Shown here piece by piece: positions 57,766 through 64,000 of a stretch of DNA of 64,000 nt. Where the stretch lies: positions 682,001 to 746,000 of the forward strand of contig NZ_CP038013.1 in the NCBI RefSeq assembly GCF_004379335.1. Reading direction: 5' to 3'. Numbering within the stretch: position 1 is the first letter of the stretch; each line of letters opens with the position of its first letter. The translations under genes were made by a program, and so were the position numbers. This stretch comes from Spiroplasma gladiatoris. GTDB taxonomy: Bacteria > Bacillota_I > Bacilli_A > Mycoplasmatales > Mycoplasmataceae. Below the pieces are notes generated by a model that was not told the origin of the DNA, did not search any database, and saw only the letters and a program-made list of their open reading frames with translations.

Positions 57766-58122
57766 TTAGTTCTCTTTTGATGCAGATAAAGCTATTACAC
57801 TTCCAACAAAACCTAATATTGAAAAATTTAGTACTGAAATTACTATACCAAGTATTGAGCTGATTAAAATCATTTTATTATTATATTCTCTTAGACCTAT
57901 AGAACTGAATATAATCACAATTAAAAAAGGTACTGTATTAAATACTATTATTAATGAAAAATATAAGAAAAAAGAAGATAACCTAGTAGCATCCAATTTA
58001 CTTGAAACAACAGGGTTATTATAAGATAAAGAAGAATAAGGATTGTAAATAGTTAAGAATATAATAATAAATATAAACAGTGTTGCAATTAATGAACCTG
58101 ATCTCCAACTATTGAAGTTATA
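57766..58122 (-). CDS. Small multi-spanning membrane protein, start uncertain
   Basis: The frame encodes NFNSWRSGSLIATLFIFIII near its N-terminus, then FFLYFSLIIVFNTVPFLIVI and ISSILGIVISVLNFSILGFV, giving three to four membrane helices. A ribosome binding site, AAAGGTGG, lies at the right place. No ATG, GTG or TTG follows it in frame. ATAAC at 58117-58121, where ATGAAC might be expected, suggests a one-base loss at the start codon. The gene is next to the RDD-like gene and resembles it in hydrophobicity. It may be a broken or unusually started gene. Confidence 0.5.
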   Translation of the reverse strand, partial: YNFNSWRSGSLIATLFIFIIIFLTIYNPYSSLSYNNPVVSSKLDATRLSSFFLYFSLIIVFNTVPFLIVIIFSSIGLREYNNKMILISSILGIVISVLNFSILGFVGSVIALSASKEN

Positions 58123-58136
58123 AGTCCACCTTTTAT

Positions 58137-58475
58137 TTATTTGTATTTATTAAAATTGACATTTCTTTCTTCTTCGATAAGAAAATTTTGAGATCATCTT
58201 TCAGCAAATGTACCTTCTCTAAGAATAACTTTAAAGAAATCTATTATTAAAGGGATTATTAAAATATAAAAAATATTTGCTAAGATTGAAAACCCATACA
58301 ACGCCCCCATTGCATCAGGGTTTGAATATTTTATTTTTGTAGCTTCCATTCCAACACTTTTTTTACCTTGACAAAAAAACACTATATAAATTATAAAATA
58401 AATTCCAAATGTCAAATAAAACAATAAAGTGTCTATAAAATTACTACCAAATCTTCTTCAATAACCAGCTTTCAT
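58137..58475 (-). CDS. RDD-like small membrane protein
   Basis: A 112-residue membrane protein. AGYWRRFGSNFIDTLLFYLT at the N-terminus carries the R-x-x-x-x-x-D arrangement of RDD-family membrane proteins, and GKKSVGMEATKIKYSN matches the family's KS(I/L)GxxxxxxKV segment. Two to three membrane helices. The family's role is uncertain. AGGAGAAAT precedes ATG 58475. The next membrane gene begins within 20 bases of the stop, so the two are probably one operon. Confidence 0.65.
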
Positions 58476-58550
58476 ATTTCTCCTTTATATTTATATAAAA
58501 CTATTAATTTAAACAAAAATATAATAACTATCTTAGATAATTAGTATTAT

Positions 58551-59792
58551 TTAAATTTCTTTTTTATAAGTTAATCAAGTGAACTCATTAATTTTTTCAC
58601 CATTATTAATACAAAATTCATAAAATTCGTTAACATCATGTTTGTCAATAGATAGGTTCAGATGTTTTTCAATATTTGGTTGAAATTCAATGTATTCATT
58701 ACAATTTATTTTGATGTATTCATTTATAAATTTATTTAGATTAGAATCTGAATCACTATCAAACATTACATTTAAAAAAGAACTTTTATGGTTTTTAATC
58801 TGATTTACAATTGAAATATAAATTGGCATAACTCATTTACTAAAAGTAGTAATGATTATTTTTTCTGTTTTTTTTGATTGATCTAGTTTTGCTTCTAAAA
58901 ATATTTTGTCAAATATTCCTTCTACAAGATATATTTTATTAGAAAACAAAATATCAATAAAATCATTTCTTCTTATTTTAAAATAAGTTTTTAATTTATT
59001 TAAATCATTCATGTATCTACCAATAATTTCAGCTTCTTTTTTGCCATTGTCAACTAGTAATGAAGAAATCTTTTTGAATTCTTTATCTTCTATAATTTTA
59101 TTCAATTCTAACTTTTTAAAGTTATTTTGAACTCTTTCACCTTTATCGTTAAGTACAATTTCATTGAAAATAAATATATCTTCATAATTTCAATCTAATA
59201 ATTTTATTAATTCAGGACTATGTGAAACTAAATATACGTTTTTTCCTTTTTGAAGAAGTTTATTTATTTCGTTAACTATTTCAACAAACAATGATGGATG
59301 ACAAAATTTTTCTGGTTCATCAATAAAAATTTCTTCTTTAGAACTTATGTTTAATAATTTTAATATGTATAAAGAACCGTGACCTGATCCCATTACATTA
59401 TCTATAAAATTGTTATTTATTTTTAATAATTTTTTATAAACTTTACTTTTTGAAATTCCTATAACATCTTTATCATATTTAATATCCATTGCTTTAGAAA
59501 TTTCTTGAACAGTAGTGTTTAAATTATCTATATTTTCTATGACTATTTTATCGACTTTTTTTTCAAAAGCTTCTCTTTCTTGGATACAGTTGGGCATAAT
59601 TATATCTTCTATTAAAATACTTAATGTTAAAGAACTATCAACTGTATCTTTTGTTTCATTTTTATAAACTATTTCTGATGGGATTAAAATAGAGTTTTTA
59701 AAACCTTTCATCTCATTGTATAACTTATTTAAATGATATGTTTTACCATAACCATTTGGTCCAATAAATAATTTTAGTTTTCCTTTTTGCAT
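58551..59792 (-). CDS. OLD-family AAA ATPase with TOPRIM nuclease domain
   Basis: A 413-residue protein. The ABC-type ATPase has Walker A FIGPNGYGKTYHL (residues 9-21), a signature-like VMGSGHGSLYIL, Walker B EIFIDEPEKFCHPSL, and the H-loop VYLVSHSPEL. The C-terminal TOPRIM-type part has KIYLVEGIFDKIFLEA and LNVMFDSDSDSNLN, with the Glu and the Asp-x-Asp residues that bind metal in OLD nucleases. Such proteins cut or nick DNA in phage-defence systems. The ATG at 59792 follows AAGGAAG. It is the last gene of a three-gene set with a RecD-like helicase and a 312-residue protein. The TOPRIM part is short compared with typical OLD proteins (~550-650 residues). Confidence 0.75.
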
Positions 59793-59902
59793 ATTTTTAT
59801 CTTCCTTTTTATTCAATCAACTTATTATTAAATATGTTCTTATATTATTTAATATTTATTTTTTATTTATATAAAATTATAAATTAGTATTTTTTACTTA
59901 CA

Positions 59903-61303
59903 CTAATATTCCAATTCATCTTTTAAAAATTCTACTAAACTAGTTTTTGGTTTAACAAAATCATTAGTTAATTGTGTTAAAAATACATCTTTATTACCAC
60001 ATATAATGATTTCTTCTTTTGCTCTAGTTAAAGCTGTATAAACGGTTCTTTTTGTATGAAAATTAGACGGTCTATTTGATCCTGATGCAATATAAATGAT
60101 TTTCTTATATTCTCCACCTTGTAATTTATGAACACTTACACAAAATCCGCATTCTATTTTTATTTCAATGTTTAATTTATTTTTTAAATAGAATCGATCA
60201 TCTTTAGAAAGATAACATTCTATGAAATTATTATCGATTAAAATTTTTACTTCTTTTTTATAAATTTTATTTAAATACTTATATTCACTTTTTATATCTT
60301 TAATACTACAAATATAACCAATATCACCATTGAAAATATCAAATTTTAAATAAGTATCTTTTTTAAACTTATTTCTTGTAAAAAGAACTCTTTGTTTAAA
60401 ATAATATTCATTTAAATCCAAGTCATGATTACATAATCTTCTCTTTAAAAAATTATTAATAGTTTTAGTAGAATAAAAATAATCTTTTTCTTCTGTATTT
60501 ATATTACTAATAATTTGTAAATTTTTTAAATTACAATTTTCATATGAACTTGTTAAATACTCACTTACTAAAAATTCCTTTAAATCATCTGTATTTTTGT
60601 TAAATAAAAAATTTATTCCTTTAATTTTATTTTCTTCAATTATTTTTAAAAAATCTTCTTTTGTATAAGTGTTATTATTTTCAATAATGTCATTTGCAAA
60701 GCGCAGTAAATCTTCATTTTCATTTTGTCTAAAGTTTTTAGTTAATTTACTAGTTGAGATTATATTACTTTCAATAAGATCTTCAAAAACAATACCAGTA
60801 GATATTGGGGGAAGTTGATTGCTATCTCCTACTAAAATTATTTTTTCAATTTTAGTACTAATAGCTTGAAATAAATGATAGAACATTCTCAAATCAATCA
60901 TTGAACACTCATCAACAATTATAATATCTTTATTTAGTAATATTGTTTCATTATATCTGAATCTTCTTATACCATTTCCATCTAGTAATTTATGAATATT
61001 AATTGTTTCAACATTATTTAAATTTAATTTTAAACTATTAGAAATATTTTTAGTCGCCATTCCTGATAAAGCAGTTAAACCAATTTTAATATTAGGATTA
61101 ACATTGTTTGATATTTTGATTATTGTATCTATTAATTTAGTTTTTCCAGTTCCAGCTTTACCTGTAATAATAGAGATTCTATTTTCAAAACATTTTTTTA
61201 TAGAGTCTAGTTGTTCAATTGTTAAATTATTTATGTCTGGATTTTCTTTTTCAAGATTACTTAAACATTCGTTGGAAAAGTCACTAAATAATTCATTATT
61301 CAT
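59903..61303 (-). CDS. RecD-like SF1 helicase
   Basis: A 466-residue SF1B helicase of the RecD/RecD2 type. Walker A is ITGKAGTGKTKLI, motif II is IIIVDECSMIDLR, motif III is LVGDSNQLPPIS, and motif IV begins KNFRQNENEDLL. Motif V is GFCVSVHKLQGGEYKKI and motif VI is YTALTRAKEEIIICG. It is short compared with RecD2 (~700-800 residues) and lacks the long N-terminal domain. The ATG at 61303 lies 43 bases inside the 312-residue gene, so both are probably translationally coupled. The OLD-like gene follows after 110 bases. It could be a housekeeping repair enzyme, but the neighbours suggest a defence unit. Confidence 0.85.
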   Translation of the reverse strand: MNNELFSDFSNECLSNLEKENPDINNLTIEQLDSIKKCFENRISIITGKAGTGKTKLIDTIIKISNNVNPNIKIGLTALSGMATKNISNSLKLNLNNVETINIHKLLDGNGIRRFRYNETILLNKDIIIVDECSMIDLRMFYHLFQAISTKIEKIILVGDSNQLPPISTGIVFEDLIESNIISTSKLTKNFRQNENEDLLRFANDIIENNNTYTKEDFLKIIEENKIKGINFLFNKNTDDLKEFLVSEYLTSSYENCNLKNLQIISNINTEEKDYFYSTKTINNFLKRRLCNHDLDLNEYYFKQRVLFTRNKFKKDTYLKFDIFNGDIGYICSIKDIKSEYKYLNKIYKKEVKILIDNNFIECYLSKDDRFYLKNKLNIEIKIECGFCVSVHKLQGGEYKKIIYIASGSNRPSNFHTKRTVYTALTRAKEEIIICGNKDVFLTQLTNDFVKPKTSLVEFLKDELEY

Positions 61304-62199
61304 AATTTTTTTATTTTAGTAGCTAATTTATATTCATACATATAATACATTCATGGGTACACTTTCATATCTTTAAATTTTAAATATTTTTGTTGCTCAC
61401 AATAATCAGTTATGTCATCAATATTTTCTATGATATTATTATCATTACAGATACATTTGTATTTTGATAAATTTATATAAGAACTACCATCTTCATCACA
61501 TTCTTTAAAAATATTTAATAAAAAATATAATGTTTGTAATTCAAAACTATAAATATCTAAATTAAGAGAATTTACACAATCAAATATCGAAGAATAAAAT
61601 TTGTTAATTGAAGTGAAGTCTTTATCACAATTCATATATTTAAAAATATTATTTACAAATATATCTAAAAAGTTGTCTAAACTATTTATAGTTTTAATTT
61701 CAAAAAATTCTTTAAGTAATTCGAAATCTAAATTATTATTAAAAAAGAATTTTATAATTTTTGAAAAACTATTTTCATAAAATGAATAAGTTCTAAAAAA
61801 TCAATCGAAAATATTTTTTTCTTGTTTATTTGTCTGTTTATATTCATTAATAAAATAAGATTTTGAGTACATTGTATTATCATTATCCTTTTTAATTCTT
61901 TCGAATTGTCTACTATTTTTATAGAAAAAATAGTTATAATTTTCAAAAAACAAATCAAACATATAAATTTCAAAATCAATTAAATCATATACTTCAATAA
62001 TTTTTAAATTAATTTCTTTAATAAATCACTGACTATTTGCTTTAATAACTACATCTATATATAATTTATTTTTAATAATATCGAAGTCTTCTATTTCGAT
62101 ATTATCTTTATTAAATGAATATTGCTTTTCAGGAGTTTGGAACAAAATTTCTTTTTCATCAAATGAAATGAATTGCCCTTTCATATATTGTTTAATCAT
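61261..62199 (-). CDS. Unrecognised 312-residue protein upstream of the RecD-like helicase
   Basis: I do not recognise this protein. The first ~65 residues are beta-rich (FISFDEKEILFQTPEKQYSF, KLYIDVVIKANSQWF). The rest is helical and rich in Phe, Tyr and Asn (FENYNYFFYKNSRQFERIKK, SKIIKFFFNNNLDFELLKEF). Two Cys pairs (YKCICNDNN, DYCEQQ) lie near the C-terminus. It starts at ATG 62199 behind AAAGGTAAC, is read through TGA codons and ends 43 bases inside the helicase gene. The overlap indicates joint function with the helicase. Confidence 0.65.
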
Positions 62200-62331
62200 A
62201 ATTGTTACCTTTCTTCTTTATTATTTATTATACATTTTTAATTTTTTAAAGTAGTCTATTTTTTATTAATAGTATTTTTTTAAATGTTATTTTTTTAAAT
62301 TTTATTTTTTAAAATTATTTATTTAAATAAA

Positions 62332-62359
62332 AAAACTCACACTAAATAATATGAGTTTT
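62332..62359. terminator. Rho-independent terminator after the MBL-fold lipoprotein
   Basis: AAAACTCA (62332-62339) pairs with TGAGTTTT (62352-62359), with an A/T-rich run on the left for minus-strand transcripts. It lies 19 bases past the stop at 62378. Confidence 0.7.
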
Positions 62360-62377
62360 AAAAAATACTATATAAAT

Positions 62378-63517
62378 CTATAAACTGTGATCATTTAAAT
62401 ATGTTTCATAATCTGGTTTTTTTGAGTTAATACTACTTAAAAAATTTGGATTGGAAACTGTTGGTTCAAAATAATACTTATTATATGAACCGTTTTTAAA
62501 AAATCGATACTCATATGAAGCGTTTTGGTGATCATAATCACTATTTTTTGCACCTTCTGCATTAACAAAATAATCATTTTTTTGCTTATCACTTGAAGAG
62601 TTACTTAATACTTTTCCTGTTAAATATCGATTTTGACAGCTTGAAATATTAGAGTAAGCTTTTGCAGTTGGAAAAATATGATCTCCTCCTCATTCTCTAT
62701 AAGATTTTTCATCCCCATTAGTTCCTGAAACATAACATATACTTGGGTTCACTTTTTTTACAAAGTTATTTGATAATGCATTTTTACTACCATGATGAGG
62801 TACTTGATAAATATCAACTTTATAAAAGTTTGATTCTTTGTTTTTTAAAAGTCGATTTCCTAACTCTTGTTCTGCATCACCTGTGATTAAAATTGATTTT
62901 GAATTAACTTTAAAATAAATTATTGCTGAAGCGTTATTTTCATCTTTTGAAGATAATCCTTTCATATAATTTAGTTCTGAATAACTTCAATTATAAAAAT
63001 CTATGTCTAAAAATCTATAAGTTTTTTCAAAATTATATAATTTTGTATTTGAATTTAAATAAATTTTTTCATTAATACTTGTTGATTTTTCACGATTAGA
63101 TACAAATCTATTTTTTAAACTATTACCATTTAAAGGTAAAACTAGATTATTAATTTTGAAATTTTTTGCAATAGCATCTAAATTTGCATAATGGTCACTG
63201 TGATTATGACTTATAAATACAGTTTCAATTTCTTCTACACCAGTTCACTTTAAAAAATTACTAGCAAATTGGTTAGTTTTATGTTTTCTACCTTTTCAAA
63301 TTGCAAATTGATCTAATCCAATTCCTGCATCAAATAAAATTGCTTTTGATCCAATTTTTAAATATGAAAATAAACCATTTCCAATCGATAAAGTATAGTA
63401 TGAAATTTGATTTTCTTCAATTGTATTTTCTTGAATTGTTTTATTACATGCAAAAGTATTTGAAAAAGTTATTGAAAATAATGAAATTGTTCCTAAAAAT
63501 GCAATTATTTTTTTCAT
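62378..63517 (-). CDS. Metallo-beta-lactamase-fold lipoprotein (ComEC-C-terminal-like)
   Basis: A 379-residue lipoprotein. The signal peptide KKIIAFLGTISLFSITFSN leads to TFAC, with the acylated Cys at 24. The MBL fold follows: AILFDAGIG, the metal-binding VFISHNHSDHYAN, SILITGDAEQELGN, and IYQVPHHGSKNAL. These are the motifs of the ComEC C-terminal domain family (HxHxDH, D, H). It should be an extracellular hydrolase, perhaps a nuclease or phosphodiesterase that feeds on extracellular DNA, but no ComEC membrane part is present. A terminator follows and the gene stands alone. AGGATAATATG precedes ATG 63517. Confidence 0.85.
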
Positions 63518-63533
63518 ATTATCCTGTCAATAA

Positions 63534-64000
63534 CTAATTAATTTTTCCTAAAACTTTATTTTTTGAGTTTTTATAAAAGATTCAATTAGTATACTTTCAA
63601 GGACTGCTTGTTTTTATTGGCTTATAAATTTTATTTATCTCAGCCGGGTTTTTATTTTCATACACCTCTTTATAAGTAGAATTTTGTAATACTTCTAATA
63701 AAGGCATTCATTCGCTATATGAGTTTGAATATAGTTTTCCGTCAAATGTCTCAACAACCATTATTTTTGTTTTATTTTTATAAAAAACTGGTTCTCCATT
63801 TGAATGTGGAATATAGTACTTATTTTGGTATTTTATAGTTGAACCCTTATTTACGGTTCTTTCAAATCTTCTAGATAAATAAAAATCTATATTTTTAGTT
63901 TCTTCAAAAAATCTAAAAGAATTAGTGATATTCTCTATTTGAAGGGAAAACTGTGAATTATATTTATCTATATATTCATCTAAAAACAAATTAGCTTGGT
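63534..64000 (-). CDS. Transposase C-terminal part, continuing beyond the window
   Basis: The frame is open at the right window edge, so the start is not seen. The visible ~155 residues include YLSRRFERTVNKGSTIKYQN and KIMVVETFDGKLYSNSYSEW, typical of the beta-barrel end of integrase-type transposases of the IS1202/ISNCY kind. The catalytic triad would lie outside the window. The final bases and the downstream ATTAGTTATTGACAG match a relic at 34868-34892, so this is one copy of a family that has left end fragments elsewhere. The stop is TAG at 63534. Confidence 0.65.

Noticed and set aside
58551-61303. A canonical Gabija system
   Set aside because: The helicase is RecD-like and not UvrD-like as in GajB, and the OLD protein is shorter than GajA.

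Overview
The window is a mollicute chromosome, most like the Entomoplasmataceae / Mycoplasma mycoides side of the class (Mesoplasma, Entomoplasma, Spiroplasma relatives). Base composition is extremely AT-rich. TGA is read as tryptophan inside almost every gene, including conserved Trp positions of glycosidases and helicases. There are many lipobox lipoproteins, and sugar uptake is by PTS. I saw no tRNA, rRNA or CRISPR array. All coordinates below come from reading genes through TGA.

Layout. 1-5.5 kb: a TauE/SafE-type permease, then a beta-glucoside module (PTS EIIBC, GH1 phospho-glucosidase, divergent RpiR regulator). 5.6-37 kb: an accessory defence-like region. It holds a broken HEPN gene, an alcohol dehydrogenase relic, a DUF4011/SF1 helicase-nuclease, a decayed UvrD-like helicase, a tight four-gene operon (DndC-like sulfurtransferase, MORC/GHKL ATPase, Z1 helicase, Z1-associated PD-(D/E)XK nuclease), a divergent type II restriction-modification operon (beta-class MTase, alpha-class Dam-like MTase, AlwI-like endonuclease), three copies of one IS3-family element in different states of decay, two further HEPN-type genes, an overlapping unit built on a UPF1-like SF1 helicase, and a frameshifted AbiH-like gene. 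37-48 kb: two more beta-glucoside modules, each with RpiR, PTS EIIABC and GH1. 48-57 kb: transposon relics, lipoproteins and a second, decayed IS3-family element. 57-64 kb: small membrane proteins, an operon of an unknown protein, a RecD-like helicase and an OLD-family ATPase/TOPRIM protein, a metallo-beta-lactamase-fold lipoprotein, and the C-terminus of a transposase running off the window.

How the genes work together. Each sugar module imports and phosphorylates a beta-glucoside through PTS, and the GH1 enzyme cleaves the phosphorylated product. The RpiR proteins probably sense the sugar phosphate. Inverted repeats of the form TAGAA-n-TTCTA upstream of two PTS genes are candidate operators. 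The accessory region looks like a place where anti-phage systems accumulate and decay between sugar modules.

The strongest candidate for an undescribed system is the 12874-18454 operon. There a DndC-type sulfur-transfer enzyme is translationally coupled to MORC, Z1 and PD-(D/E)XK genes, with none of the usual Dnd partners in the window. I infer a restriction-modification-like system in which a sulfur-based mark replaces methylation, but this is not proven by sequence alone.
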